Origin: Oscillospiraceae bacterium
Lineage (GTDB): Bacteria; Bacillota; Clostridia; Oscillospirales; Oscillospiraceae
NCBI GenBank assembly: GCA_031261325.1
Contig: JAISKH010000077.1
Span: 1 to 64,000, forward strand
DNA length: 64,000 bases
Direction of reading: 5' to 3'
The notes below the pieces were generated by a model. That model saw only the letters and a program-made list of their open reading frames with translations, made no database searches and had not been told where the DNA came from. Positions 1 to 8,470 of this stretch are shown here, one piece after another. The first letter of the stretch is position 1. The number at the start of each line of letters is the position of its first letter. The position numbers and the translations under genes are program-made.

Positions 1-147
1 TTTGTGCTACGCTTATCATGACAGGTCGCTCCCTTCGGTTCGGTTATGGTTTGCTCTTCACTCACCATTTTACCAAACTCGGCGCGGCTTGTCTTTCACT
101 TATCTATTGTACCTCTACACCGCGCGTTTTTCTTGCGCGCGGAATGT

Positions 148-816
148 TCAGCTGTTCGCGCGCAACTCGAAGTGACTGCGCGCGTAAGTCAGCAAGCCAT
201 CGCTCTGCATTTTGGACAGCTCGGCGGACATCGCGCTTCTGTCCACGGCGAGGTAATCCGCCATTTCCTGCCTGTTAAACGGTACGTCGAACGACGGGTA
301 ACCGACCTCTTTCGCGCGCGCGGACAGGTAGGAGAGCAGCTTTTCGCGCGTTGTGCGGCGCGTTACGTGCTCCATTTTGCGTATGAGCGACAGGTTCTTT
401 CGCGCCAGTATTTGCAGCAGGTTTTGCAGCATTCCCGCATGGAACGCACATGCCGACGAGCACGTCGTGACGATACGCGCGAGGTCAATCAGCAGAATTA
501 CGCTCGCCTCCGCGGCGACAACGCTGACGGGCAGCTTGGGAACTCCCGCGCAGGCGAACGCTTCGCCGAACAGTTCGCCCGTTTCGACGTGCGACAGGAT
601 TACGCGGTTGCCCCAGTAGTCCTCTTGAATGATGTTCACGCCGCCCTCAAGGACGACGCCGACCTGCGCGGCAGCGTCGTCGGCGGAGAACACGAAGTCG
701 CCCTTGGCAAACCGCCGCCGAACGGAAGACAGGCACGCGAGCAGCGACGACAAGTCCGATTCCGCAATGCCCTGAAACAGCGGACAGACGGATAGTACAC
801 CGAAAATATTTTTCAT
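148..816 (-). CDS. Crp/Fnr family transcriptional regulator
   Basis: Predicted one-component regulator with an N-terminal cyclic-nucleotide-binding-like beta barrel (about residues 10-120) and a C-terminal winged helix (about 140-222). The recognition-helix region reads NRQEMADYLAVDRSAMSAEL, typical of the Crp/Fnr superfamily. No cysteine cluster like that of E. coli FNR is evident, so the effector is unknown. I chose ATG at 816 over an in-frame GTG at 822 because GAGGTG sits 5 nt upstream of the ATG. It is divergent from a ferredoxin gene, and an inverted repeat of Crp/Fnr geometry lies between them. Regulation of the ferredoxin cluster is inferred from context, not shown. Confidence 0.88.
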   Translation of the reverse strand: MKNIFGVLSVCPLFQGIAESDLSSLLACLSSVRRRFAKGDFVFSADDAAAQVGVVLEGGVNIIQEDYWGNRVILSHVETGELFGEAFACAGVPKLPVSVVAAEASVILLIDLARIVTTCSSACAFHAGMLQNLLQILARKNLSLIRKMEHVTRRTTREKLLSYLSARAKEVGYPSFDVPFNRQEMADYLAVDRSAMSAELSKMQSDGLLTYARSHFELRANS

Positions 817-828
817 TTTCACACCTCA

Positions 829-844
829 TGTTGTAAATGCAACA
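829..844. promoter_or_regulatory. Candidate Crp/Fnr-type operator in divergent spacer
   Basis: TGTTG-N6-CAACA is a perfect 5-bp inverted repeat with the 6-nt spacer typical of Crp/Fnr sites (TTGA-N6-TCAA-like). It lies in the 84-bp spacer between the regulator and the divergent ferredoxin gene, just upstream of the regulator's ribosome-binding site. Autoregulation or control of the divergent cluster is an inference. Confidence 0.35.
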
Positions 845-900
845 GACTTACGACGTTGAGTATAGTATGCTTGCAACGGAAAGTCAAGGAGGGATTGAGT

Positions 901-1533
901 ATGGTCAGGAAAATTATTCACATCGACGAGGGAAAGTGTAACGGCTGCGGACTGTGCGCCGAGGCTTGCAATGAGGGCGCAATTGGCATCGTCGCGGGAA
1001 AGGCGCGGCTGACGCGCGAGGATTATTGCGACGGGCTGGGCAACTGCCTGCCCGCGTGCCCGACGGGTGCAATCAGCTTTGAAGAGCGCGAAGCTCCCGC
1101 CTATGACGAAGCGGCGGTTCAGCGGAACGCGGCGAGCGAGAGCGACCGAAAAGTACGCAAACCCGAAAGCGCGCTGAAGCAATGGCCTGTCCAACTGAAG
1201 CTCGCACCCGTGAACGCGCCGCACTATGACGGAGCGGAGCTGCTCGTCGCGGCGGATTGCGCGGCGTATGCCTACGGCAATTTCCACGACGACTTCATGC
1301 GGGGCAGGGTCACGCTAATCGGCTGCCCAAAGCTCGACCGTGTTGATTACAGCGAGAAGCTGACCGCGATATTTGCGGGCAACAACATCAAGTCCGTGAC
1401 GGTTGCGCGCATGGAGGTGCCATGCTGCGGCGGGATTGAACACGCGGTTAAAACGGCAATCGACAACAGCGGGAAGTTTATCCCGTGGCGCGTCGTCACG
1501 CTGTCCACCGACGGCGCGATTTTGGAGGATTGA
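901..1533 (+). CDS. 4Fe-4S ferredoxin-domain protein
   Basis: A 210-residue protein with an N-terminal two-cluster ferredoxin region (about residues 1-60): CNGCGLCAEAC, then a variant second set with CDGLGNC followed by LPACP. The remaining ~140 residues carry conserved-looking GCPKLD and CCGG motifs, as in a clostridial family of ferredoxin-like proteins often found beside Crp/Fnr regulators. The ATG at 901 is chosen because AAGGAGGG lies 7 nt upstream; the longer ORF from 856 has no such site. It probably moves electrons for an unidentified redox enzyme. It heads a three-gene cluster with tight spacing to the next two genes. Confidence 0.85.
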   Translation: MVRKIIHIDEGKCNGCGLCAEACNEGAIGIVAGKARLTREDYCDGLGNCLPACPTGAISFEEREAPAYDEAAVQRNAASESDRKVRKPESALKQWPVQLKLAPVNAPHYDGAELLVAADCAAYAYGNFHDDFMRGRVTLIGCPKLDRVDYSEKLTAIFAGNNIKSVTVARMEVPCCGGIEHAVKTAIDNSGKFIPWRVVTLSTDGAILED

Positions 1534-1535
1534 TT

Positions 1536-1775
1536 ATGGCGATTATGAGCGGTTGCCCCGGCGCGGCGAGCTTGCACGGAACGCCGACGCTGACCGAGAA
1601 AACTTGCCCCGAGTGCGGGCGGGAAATTGAGATATTCTCCGTGGACGCATATGTGCAATGCGAGTGCGGCTTCGTCGCCTATAACGACGCGCAGAGCTGC
1701 GTCAAGTGGTGCAAGCACGCGCGGGAGTGCGTCGGAGATGAGATTTACGAAAGGCTTACGGAGGTGCGAAAATGA
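1536..1775 (+). CDS. Small cysteine-rich (zinc-ribbon-like) protein
   Basis: A 79-residue protein with a CPEC pair, a CEC motif and two more C-terminal cysteine groups (SCVKWC and EC), suggesting a zinc or Fe-S binding fold. GGAGG lies 7 nt before the ATG, which is 2 nt after the ferredoxin stop. The stop overlaps the next ATG by 4 nt, so the three genes are probably translationally coupled. I do not recognise the family with certainty; a redox or metal-linked role is inferred only from the cysteines and the neighbours. Confidence 0.72.
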   Translation: MAIMSGCPGAASLHGTPTLTEKTCPECGREIEIFSVDAYVQCECGFVAYNDAQSCVKWCKHARECVGDEIYERLTEVRK

Positions 1776-2128
1776 AGATTTCGACCGATAGCATAACGCT
1801 TGCCGAGTTCGTCAACGCTGTCGCGTATCACGGCGCGGAGCTTTACCTGATGGAATGCGAGGAAGCAATCGTGTTCGACCGCACGGCGCAGATTGTGTAC
1901 ATTCCCGTGACGACGCACCAAACCGCCGCGCTGAACCCTATGGGCGACTTCAAAACGCGGCTGGGGCACGGACTGCTGTGGAGCCGCCACGTTGAGATAA
2001 ACTGCAACTCCGAGCAGCTGCGCGGAGCCGTTCTCGGCGCGGGCTATGGGCTTACGGTGAGCCAAGGGAACGGCGTGTTCACGATTTACGCGATGGAACA
2101 AGCGGGCGACGCGGCGATTGGCGCGTGA
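1772..2128 (+). CDS. Hypothetical protein in ferredoxin cluster
   Basis: A 118-residue soluble protein that overlaps the preceding gene by 4 nt (ATGA) and has GAGGTG before its ATG. No domain, signal peptide or membrane segment is recognised. Its first half is acidic and hydrophobic with a pair of cysteine-containing turns (MECEE, NCNSEQ); the C-terminal half is glycine-rich. The operon position ties it to the ferredoxin and the cysteine-rich protein. Function unknown. Confidence 0.65.
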   Translation: MKISTDSITLAEFVNAVAYHGAELYLMECEEAIVFDRTAQIVYIPVTTHQTAALNPMGDFKTRLGHGLLWSRHVEINCNSEQLRGAVLGAGYGLTVSQGNGVFTIYAMEQAGDAAIGA

Positions 2129-2134
2129 GGTGAG

Positions 2135-2163
2135 TTGAAAAAATTGCCGCAATGTGCTATGCT
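2135..2163 (+). promoter_or_regulatory. Sigma-A-like promoter for dcd
   Basis: TTGAAA at 2135-2140 and TATGCT at 2158-2163 are separated by 17 nt, 31 nt upstream of the dcd ATG. This suggests dcd has its own promoter rather than relying on readthrough from the ferredoxin cluster. Confidence 0.5.
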
Positions 2164-2194
2164 TTTTGAAAAATCGGAATAGGACGGGTATGAC

Positions 2195-2722
2195 ATGATA
2201 CTATCGGGCTTGGAGATTGAAAAGCAGATTGCGGCGGGGCGCATCGCGATTGACCCATTTGACAAAAAACGCCTGAACCCCAACAGCTACAACCTGCGGC
2301 TACATAACGAACTGCTTGTTTATACGGACGAGATTCTTGACATGAAAAAGCCGCTCGGTACGGAAAAGCTCATCATACCCGAGCGCGGTCTTGTCCTGCG
2401 ACCGGGCAGGCTGTATTTGGGCAGAACATATGAGAAAACCGCCACGGACTACTACGTCCCCATGCTTGAGGGGCGGTCGTCCGTCGGGCGGTTGGGGCTG
2501 TACATTCACGTTACTGCGGGCTTTGGCGACGTAGGCTTTTCGGGGTTTTGGACATTGGAAATACAATGCGTTCAGCCCGTGCGGGTTTACCCGATGGTGG
2601 AAATATGCCAGATTTATTACCACACTATCGACGGCGAATTTACGCGCTACGATGGCGGGAAATACCAGAACAATACGGGCATTCAGCCGAGCCTGATGCA
2701 TCGGGACTTCGACGGGGAATAG
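2195..2722 (+). CDS. dcd: dCTP deaminase (dUTPase-family trimer)
   Basis: A 175-residue enzyme of the dUTPase/dCTP deaminase superfamily, which deaminates dCTP to dUTP (some members also hydrolyse to dUMP) to feed dTMP synthesis. The N-terminal signature NPNSYNLRL and the phosphate-binding EGRSSVGRLGL motif are clear; the glutamate in FWTLEIQ matches the catalytic position of the family. The length fits the family (about 170-190). Whether it is mono- or bifunctional cannot be settled from these motifs. The start follows an AGGACGGG-type ribosome site. Confidence 0.9.
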   Translation: MILSGLEIEKQIAAGRIAIDPFDKKRLNPNSYNLRLHNELLVYTDEILDMKKPLGTEKLIIPERGLVLRPGRLYLGRTYEKTATDYYVPMLEGRSSVGRLGLYIHVTAGFGDVGFSGFWTLEIQCVQPVRVYPMVEICQIYYHTIDGEFTRYDGGKYQNNTGIQPSLMHRDFDGE

Positions 2723-2749
2723 CCCGCGACTTATCGCCGACCGCGCACA

Positions 2750-4102
2750 CTACCTTGTCAGCTGCCGCACCCACTTGTAGCGGTTGCAGCGTATGGCGTT
2801 TGGTATGCACTTCAAAATTTGGTCGGCTTTCAGGAAGCAGAACGTAACGGCGGGCGGGAAGCCGAACACGAACGCCGACAGCGCCGCCGACGGAATCGTG
2901 AACAGCCACATGAAGCTTACGTCGATAATACCGGCATACTTCGTGTCGCCGCCGCCCGCGATTATGCCGGATTCCACGGGAAATTCGTAGCACGAGCCGA
3001 CGGTTGTGACGGCGAGCACCGTCAGGAATTGCACAGCCATGCGGCGCGTCTCCTCCGACACGGCGTAGAAATTGACGATGCCGCCCTTGAAAATGAAAAT
3101 CAGCGCGCCGGAAATAACGCCGATTGTGATAAATATCGTCTGCAACGTGCGCGAATATGAGCGCACCTTATCCAATTCGCCCATGCCGACGACTTTTCCG
3201 ATTGTGACGGAAGCCGCGCTGGCGCAACACATGCCGAAGATTGCGAACAGCTCGAAGATTACGACCGCGATACTGTTCGCGGCTATCGCGACCGCGCTGA
3301 TGTGCCCGAGAATTGCGGTCTGCGCCGCCTGCGCAACGCCCCATTGCGCGCCGCTGAGAACGACTGGCAGCGACACGCGGACATAGTCGCGCAGATACGA
3401 AAAGTCGAACGCAAGGAGCGACCTTAGCTTCATTTGAAGCTTTTTGTCGATGAAAAGTATGTACACGACGACAATTATCAGCTCGGCGACGCGACTGATA
3501 AGCGTGGCGATTGCCGCGCCTGTAATGCCGAGCCGCGGCATACCGAAATTGCCGAATATCAGGCAGTAATTCAGGCTCATATTGATTACGAGCGCGGAGA
3601 GCGACATAAGCGTCCCGACAGCCGCCGTCTGCACAGATTGCAGAGAGACCATTAAAACGGTGGAAACGCTGAAGATTATGTATGTCCACGACATGACCTT
3701 TAAGTACTGCACGCCCATGGCGATGACTTCTTCATCGGTCGTCAGCAGGTGCAGGAGTTGCGCGGGGAACAGCGTCGTCGCCGCCCAGAATATCAGCCCG
3801 AACGCGAGAGCGAGCTTCACGCCGAGCGAGATTATGCGGCGAATCGGCTCCGTCTCGCCCTTGCCCCAATATTGCGCGCCGAGGACGACAACGCCCGCGC
3901 CCACGCCCGTGACGACCTGCGACAGCACGAAATGCAGCTGATTTACGAGCGCCGCGCCCGAAAGCGCGGACTCGCTGTACAGCCCGAGCATCATGTTGTC
4001 CGCGAGATTTACGGCGAGGGAAATGAGCTGCTGCGCCGTTATGACGAGCAGGAGAGGGAAGAACGTGCGGTAAAATGCGCGGTCGCGCGTGAATAAAGTC
4101 AA
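2750..4102 (-). CDS. MATE family efflux transporter
   Basis: A 450-residue, 12-helix MATE family (NorM/DinF-like) cation-coupled exporter of drugs or metabolites; the substrate cannot be read from sequence. The N-terminal segment has LLLVITAQQLISLAVNLADN and NMMLG, the typical MATE helix-1 region with the Asn-Asp pair, and the second half repeats the pattern. I chose TTG at 4102 because GGAGG lies 7 nt upstream and the resulting length is normal for the family; longer upstream extensions look non-coding. A strong minus-strand promoter precedes it, so it is probably monocistronic. Confidence 0.9.
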   Translation of the reverse strand: MTLFTRDRAFYRTFFPLLLVITAQQLISLAVNLADNMMLGLYSESALSGAALVNQLHFVLSQVVTGVGAGVVVLGAQYWGKGETEPIRRIISLGVKLALAFGLIFWAATTLFPAQLLHLLTTDEEVIAMGVQYLKVMSWTYIIFSVSTVLMVSLQSVQTAAVGTLMSLSALVINMSLNYCLIFGNFGMPRLGITGAAIATLISRVAELIIVVVYILFIDKKLQMKLRSLLAFDFSYLRDYVRVSLPVVLSGAQWGVAQAAQTAILGHISAVAIAANSIAVVIFELFAIFGMCCASAASVTIGKVVGMGELDKVRSYSRTLQTIFITIGVISGALIFIFKGGIVNFYAVSEETRRMAVQFLTVLAVTTVGSCYEFPVESGIIAGGGDTKYAGIIDVSFMWLFTIPSAALSAFVFGFPPAVTFCFLKADQILKCIPNAIRCNRYKWVRQLTR

Positions 4103-4140
4103 GGCGGAACCTCCATTTCGCGGGTGAAAAGATGTACTAA

Positions 4141-4169
4141 ATTGTACCGCGCGAGTCGGGGAAACGCAA
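4141..4169 (-). promoter_or_regulatory. Sigma-A promoter for the MATE gene
   Basis: On the minus strand TTGCGT (4169-4164) and TACAAT (4146-4141) are spaced by 17 nt, about 40 nt upstream of the TTG start. A near-consensus vegetative promoter. Confidence 0.6.
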
Positions 4170-4211
4170 GATAAAGTTGCGGGCTTACGCGCACGCGTGT
4201 TCCCGCACAGC

Positions 4212-4246
4212 AAAACGCGCGGGCGAGTAAACTCGTCCGCGCGCCG
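4212..4246 (-). terminator. Intrinsic terminator of the germinant receptor operon
   Basis: GCGCGGGCGAGT (4217-4228) and ACTCGTCCGCGC (4231-4242) pair with one G-U; read on the minus strand the hairpin is followed by GTTTTGC. It lies 10-15 nt past the stop of the germination permease gene. Confidence 0.65.
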
Positions 4247-4256
4247 TTATTCGCGA

Positions 4257-5345
4257 TTAGAGCAGCTTGCGCAGCTTCCCGATTCCGAGCAGCGCGAGCG
4301 GCACGCCGAAGCCGAACACGGTATTCAGCGTGTAGCACAGAATACTGGAGGAATACGCCTCAAGCTCGAAGCGACCGACGGCGAGGTATATGCCGCCGAT
4401 GTAGCCGAGGAACACAACGGGCGTCGCGTAATGCTTTGGCTCGGTCACGCGGAACAGGCTCTTCAGAATGTTGACGATAATCAGGGCGAACGCCACAATC
4501 AGTATAAAGTCCGCGACGACCCAAATGGCGAGCACCGCAGTCTCAAGTCTGTCGAACGATTGCAGGACGTTTACGAGCTTCATCGCGCTGAAGAACGGCA
4601 TCGGCATACGCCCCGTCGTGCGATACCCGAGCGAGCCGACAACGCAGACGACGGTCATTGTCGATATGATGAACAGGAAGATAACGAGTTTTTTGGATTT
4701 TAAGAAGAGCTTTTCCTTGTCGGAAATCTGTGCGCCGAGGAAGAAGAACGGCGTTAAATAGCCGAAAATACTGACGACGGGAAACGCCGACTTGAGCGCG
4801 GGAAACGCGTCAAGATACGTTACGGGCAGCATGTTGCGCGGCTTGATTGTCGGAATGAGGAACACGAAGAAGATAAGAAACGTGACGATGAAGATGATAA
4901 ACGCAATCTCCGCTAACCGCGCGAACGCCTCCAACCGACCGTGCGCCGCGATAAACACTAGAATCATCATCGACACGATGAAATACCTGATGTTAACGTA
5001 GGGGAAAATGGTTGACATCGGGCGTTCGGCGTAGTACCGAATGTAAAGCAGGAACAGCAGCGTCGCCCACAGGAGGTACAATGTCAGCAGGACTTTACTG
5101 ACCACCTTGCCCGTGAGCTTTTCAAACACGTCGCCCAAGTCCCGAAACTTGCCGCTTTTGAATATCGCGGTCAGCACGCAGGTCAGCAGTACGAGACAAG
5201 CGGTGGCGATTATCGGTCCGACCCAAGCGGCGGTCTTGCCGAACTGCGCGCACGACGTCGGGAACACGCGTATCGTCGGCGACAGGGTTATGACGATAAA
5301 CATGATGAATATCTGCCGCACGGATATTTTGTTGTTTTTTGTCAA
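4257..5345 (-). CDS. GerAB-type spore germination permease subunit
   Basis: A 362-residue integral membrane protein of the spore permease (GerAB/YndE) family, a branch of the APC transporter superfamily. In Bacillus the B subunit sits in the spore inner membrane and binds the germinant with the A and C subunits. About ten hydrophobic helices are visible, starting with IFIMFIVITLSP near residues 11-22. It is the last gene of the operon A-C-D-B, 12 nt after the small D gene, and is followed by a terminator. The germinant cannot be deduced. Confidence 0.88.
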   Translation of the reverse strand: MTKNNKISVRQIFIMFIVITLSPTIRVFPTSCAQFGKTAAWVGPIIATACLVLLTCVLTAIFKSGKFRDLGDVFEKLTGKVVSKVLLTLYLLWATLLFLLYIRYYAERPMSTIFPYVNIRYFIVSMMILVFIAAHGRLEAFARLAEIAFIIFIVTFLIFFVFLIPTIKPRNMLPVTYLDAFPALKSAFPVVSIFGYLTPFFFLGAQISDKEKLFLKSKKLVIFLFIISTMTVVCVVGSLGYRTTGRMPMPFFSAMKLVNVLQSFDRLETAVLAIWVVADFILIVAFALIIVNILKSLFRVTEPKHYATPVVFLGYIGGIYLAVGRFELEAYSSSILCYTLNTVFGFGVPLALLGIGKLRKLL

Positions 5346-5357
5346 AAGACCACTCCC

Positions 5358-5567
5358 TTATTCGGAAACGTGAAACACATTCAGGACGTATCTGATAATA
5401 CTCGTCTGCTCCGGATTCAGCATGTATATCGAGCCGAGCGTTATGACCGCCGCCGTTAGCAGGACATATGTCGCCAGCTCGAACATCAGCCCGCTGTCCG
5501 CGAGCTTTTTCATGTCGCGCGCGGACAGTATTATGAGCGCAAGGAAAACGATAATAAGCTCAGCCAT
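5358..5567 (-). CDS. Small two-helix membrane protein of ger operon (D-subunit-like)
   Basis: A 69-residue protein beginning MAELIIVFLALIIL and carrying two hydrophobic segments (about residues 3-16 and 28-50). The start is ATG at 5567, preceded by GGAGAAG; it overlaps the end of the GerAC gene by 8 nt, so it is a real operon member. Several Bacillus germinant receptor operons contain similar small two-helix D proteins that modulate receptor output (for example the small gene between yfkR and yfkT). Membership in that group is inferred from size, topology and position, not from a clear sequence motif. Confidence 0.72.
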   Translation of the reverse strand: MAELIIVFLALIILSARDMKKLADSGLMFELATYVLLTAAVITLGSIYMLNPEQTSIIRYVLNVFHVSE

Positions 5568-6807
5568 TGTGCTTCTCCTTTGCGGTTTTTGCCTTGTCGG
5601 CGGCTTGCTGCGGCTTGAAGCCGTTCGGCTCGCGCAGGTCATACGGGCGGCGAATACATGTCGTGACCTTGACGTTTATCGGTAACTGCGCGAAAAGCTC
5701 ACGCCAGTTGCCCTCAATCCGCTTCCATTTCACGGGATTTTTAGTGCGTATGCGTTCGGCGAGGTCGAGACTGTCAACGCCCAGCTCACGCGCGCGCTCA
5801 ACGGCTTTCTCCATGCGCGACTTCACGTCGGCGGATATGGTGTCGCACAGCTCGGCAAGCGGCGCGTCATGATAGATGTCGTTGCGCCCGTGCTGCTCCC
5901 CGACATTGGCGGACAGGACGCTCTCAATCGTCACGCTCTTCAGCTTGTCGCCGTCCCAAACGGGCGTTAAATTCAGGCTGTCGCTCATTACAATTACGCC
6001 CGTCATGAAGCCGTCGGGGTCCTTAACGTTTAAGGGTGCTGTGTGCATTTTGCCCGTAAGGGCGTTGTAGCCCAGCGAGTACTCCGGCTCAAAGTAACCC
6101 GCGAGCTTAAAGTCGCGCAGGACGGCGTAACCGGCGGGAGCGAAGTCCTTTTCGGGCATTTCGCCGCCGATAATCATCGTGTCGTCCACGTCGCGCGTTT
6201 TCAGCGCGGGCAGAACCGTCGCGCTGTCGGGCGCGTCCAGCATGTTTATCATGTCGATTACGGACACGATGCCCGTATTGCCGACGCGCCTGACAGTCTC
6301 GTCGAAATTGCCCAGCGCGTCCGCGACGAAATGCGCGTCGGAAACTGTGGATTTTAAGAAGTCGTGCGCGCTCGTGCCGCGAATGATGAACACGCGCGTT
6401 GAATACCGCGTCTCGTGGTACCGCGTGAAGTAATCGGTGTACTTGGAAATGTCGTCCGCGGCGGCGGATTCGCCAATGAGCAGGAAGTCGGTGTAACCGA
6501 GATGGTGCCGCCTGTCGGAGTAAAGATTCAGATTGGAGAGCGCGCCTATCACCGTCGGCGCGGTTGCGGACTCAATTTCCAGCATACGTTCCGTGCCCGC
6601 GCTTTCCCCGCCGCCGCCCGCGCCCTTACCGGCGATAATTGTGACCTCAACCTCGTCGGGGCTCTCGGCGGAGCGGTCAATGCCGAGCACTTGGATAATA
6701 TCGAAATCGTCAATTTCGTTCATCATCGGTAGTAGCGGCTCGCCGCTGCAACCGGAGAGCGTCGCGCAGACGAGCAGTATCGCGACGGCGAATCTGAGCT
6801 TCCGCAT
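5560..6807 (-). CDS. GerAC-type spore germination lipoprotein
   Basis: A 415-residue lipoprotein of the Ger(x)C family, the peripheral C subunit of germinant receptors. The N-terminus is a lipoprotein signal, MRKLRFAVAILLVCATLSGC, with Cys20 as the acylation site. The family-typical FDIIQVLGIDR follows at residues 34-44. In Bacillus the protein is anchored to the outer face of the spore inner membrane. It lies 3 nt after the A gene and overlaps the next gene by 8 nt. Length is slightly above the usual 370-400. Confidence 0.88.
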   Translation of the reverse strand: MRKLRFAVAILLVCATLSGCSGEPLLPMMNEIDDFDIIQVLGIDRSAESPDEVEVTIIAGKGAGGGGESAGTERMLEIESATAPTVIGALSNLNLYSDRRHHLGYTDFLLIGESAAADDISKYTDYFTRYHETRYSTRVFIIRGTSAHDFLKSTVSDAHFVADALGNFDETVRRVGNTGIVSVIDMINMLDAPDSATVLPALKTRDVDDTMIIGGEMPEKDFAPAGYAVLRDFKLAGYFEPEYSLGYNALTGKMHTAPLNVKDPDGFMTGVIVMSDSLNLTPVWDGDKLKSVTIESVLSANVGEQHGRNDIYHDAPLAELCDTISADVKSRMEKAVERARELGVDSLDLAERIRTKNPVKWKRIEGNWRELFAQLPINVKVTTCIRRPYDLREPNGFKPQQAADKAKTAKEKHNG

Positions 6808-6810
6808 GGC

Positions 6811-8289
6811 TCAACCCTTCCTTTTCTTGTCGGCGGGACGAATATTTTCGGGACGCTCGTCCAGCATCAGCCAGCTGCGGCGCACGATTGTGTCATTGAA
6901 CATCTGCCGCCCCTCCGACGCGACAAACGGCGAAAGGTAGGGCGTGCCGAAGTTATCGAGCGTGCACATATGGTAAAGCAGAAAGATAAGCCCGATTGAG
7001 GTCATGAACAATCCGCCGAGCGTTGACAGCAGGACGAGGGCGATGCGGCACAGGCGCACGGTGTTTGAGAAGTCCTGACTGGGTATGACGAAGCCCGTTA
7101 TTCCCGCCGCCGCAATGACTATGACGACGCCGGGGGAGAGCATGTTCGCGGTTATCGCCGCCTGCCCGACGACGAGCGCGCCGACGATTGAAACCGCCTG
7201 CCCGATTGATTGCGGCAGTCGCGTTCCCGCCTCAAGCAAAACCTCAAACGCGAGCAGCATGAGCAAAACCTCCATATATGTCGGAAACGGCACGCCCTGC
7301 TTGCTCGCGATTATGGAGACGGCTAGCTTTGTCGGTATCATCTCCTGATGAAATGTCGTAATCGAAACATAAAACGCGGGCAGGATTAGCGACGCGAAGC
7401 TGCAAAAATACCGCAGGATACGGAGAGCGGTGCTGATTATCTTGTTGTGCGAATAATCCTCCGGCGCTTGCAGGAAGGAGTGCAGGTCGTTGGGAGTGAT
7501 ATACGCGACGGGCAATCCGTCGGTTATAATGCCGATGCGTCCCTCAAGAATGTTGCCGCAGAACTTGTCAACGCGCTCCGTGTACAGCACGAGCGGGAAA
7601 ATTGTGCGGCGCGTCTCCTGCAATTGCAACTCAATCTGCCCCGTTGAGACGATGCCGTCCACGTCAAGCGAGCCGAGCCGCTCCTCAACGCGCGTCACCG
7701 TGTCGGGATTTGCCACGCCGTCAAGGTACACGAGCGTGATTGAGGTGTGCGTGCGCCGACCGAGCGTGATGGTGCGCATTTTCAGCGCGTCGGTTTGTAT
7801 GCGGCGGCGAACGAGCGAGGTGTTGACGCGCATCGCCTCACCGAACGACTCCTTTGAGCCTTTGAGCACGTTCTCGTTCGTCGGCTCGGAAACGCTGCGC
7901 TTCTCATAGCCCTTTGAGTCATAGGCGATTGCGGCTTGCTCGCCGTCGAATATCAGCACGAGCGCGCCGGAGAGCAGCTGCTCCATCGCGGTTTCAAGGT
8001 CGCCGCACATTTTGCGCTGCCCGTGATAGACTTCACCGTTCATCGCGAGGTCAAGCAGCTCGCGCTCGTTAAAAGCCTGCGCGAACACGCGCTTCTCGGA
8101 CAACGGCTTTAATATGAAGTCGTTAACGATTTGGGACGAAACCATGCCGTCGATAAACGCGGCGGTCAGCTTGCCGCCGAAAGCGGCTGTCAGCGCAACG
8201 TCGCAAAAAACCGCGTCGCCGCAGTCAGTAAGGCGCGCGCGAACCGCGTCCGAGGTGATTGGAACGGTGGCTGTTGAAGTATTTTGCAT
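6811..8289 (-). CDS. GerAA-type spore germination receptor A subunit
   Basis: A 492-residue member of the GerA family: a large N-terminal soluble region (about residues 1-280) followed by several transmembrane helices (about 290-450). Recognisable stretches are the LPVAYITPNDLHSF region and the LPAFYVSITTFHQEMIPTKL segment, both hallmarks of the family. The A subunit forms the oligomeric ion channel of germinant receptors in Bacillus. It is the first gene of the operon with GGAGG 6 nt before the ATG. Forespore (sigma-G) control is expected from family knowledge, but I cannot place a convincing sigma-G promoter upstream. Confidence 0.92.
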   Translation of the reverse strand: MQNTSTATVPITSDAVRARLTDCGDAVFCDVALTAAFGGKLTAAFIDGMVSSQIVNDFILKPLSEKRVFAQAFNERELLDLAMNGEVYHGQRKMCGDLETAMEQLLSGALVLIFDGEQAAIAYDSKGYEKRSVSEPTNENVLKGSKESFGEAMRVNTSLVRRRIQTDALKMRTITLGRRTHTSITLVYLDGVANPDTVTRVEERLGSLDVDGIVSTGQIELQLQETRRTIFPLVLYTERVDKFCGNILEGRIGIITDGLPVAYITPNDLHSFLQAPEDYSHNKIISTALRILRYFCSFASLILPAFYVSITTFHQEMIPTKLAVSIIASKQGVPFPTYMEVLLMLLAFEVLLEAGTRLPQSIGQAVSIVGALVVGQAAITANMLSPGVVIVIAAAGITGFVIPSQDFSNTVRLCRIALVLLSTLGGLFMTSIGLIFLLYHMCTLDNFGTPYLSPFVASEGRQMFNDTIVRRSWLMLDERPENIRPADKKRKG

Positions 8290-8381
8290 GGCAAACCTCC
8301 GAAATGTAAGTGAACCTGTAAGTTACTACCTAGTTGTTTGCAGAACGCTAAAAAATATGTTAATCAGACGGTGGTTTTTTA

Positions 8382-8410
8382 TTGTAAAATTTTGCGTAGT
8401 GTTGTAGAAT
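8382..8410 (+). promoter_or_regulatory. Sigma-A-like promoter for purine permease
   Basis: TTGTAA (8382-8387) and TAGAAT (8405-8410) are spaced by 17 nt, 60 nt upstream of the permease ATG. An inverted repeat TAACGG-N12-CCGTTA (8413-8436) overlaps the expected transcription start and may be an operator or leader hairpin. Confidence 0.45.
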
Positions 8411-8470
8411 GGTAACGGATTATTAACATTCCGTTAAAAAATCCGAAAAATATTTTCAGGGGGTTGCGAA

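Noticed and set aside
120-142. CCGCGCG...CGCGCGG hairpin as terminator of the Crp/Fnr gene
   Set aside because: The stem is good, but there is no T run on the minus strand; support is too weak.
8291-8400. Sigma-G promoter for the germination operon
   Set aside because: Only a loose CATATTT-like -10 was seen on the minus strand, with no fitting -35, so I do not list it.
8410-8470. Purine (guanine/adenine) riboswitch before the permease
   Set aside because: The leader is only about 55 nt and lacks the conserved three-way-junction motifs.
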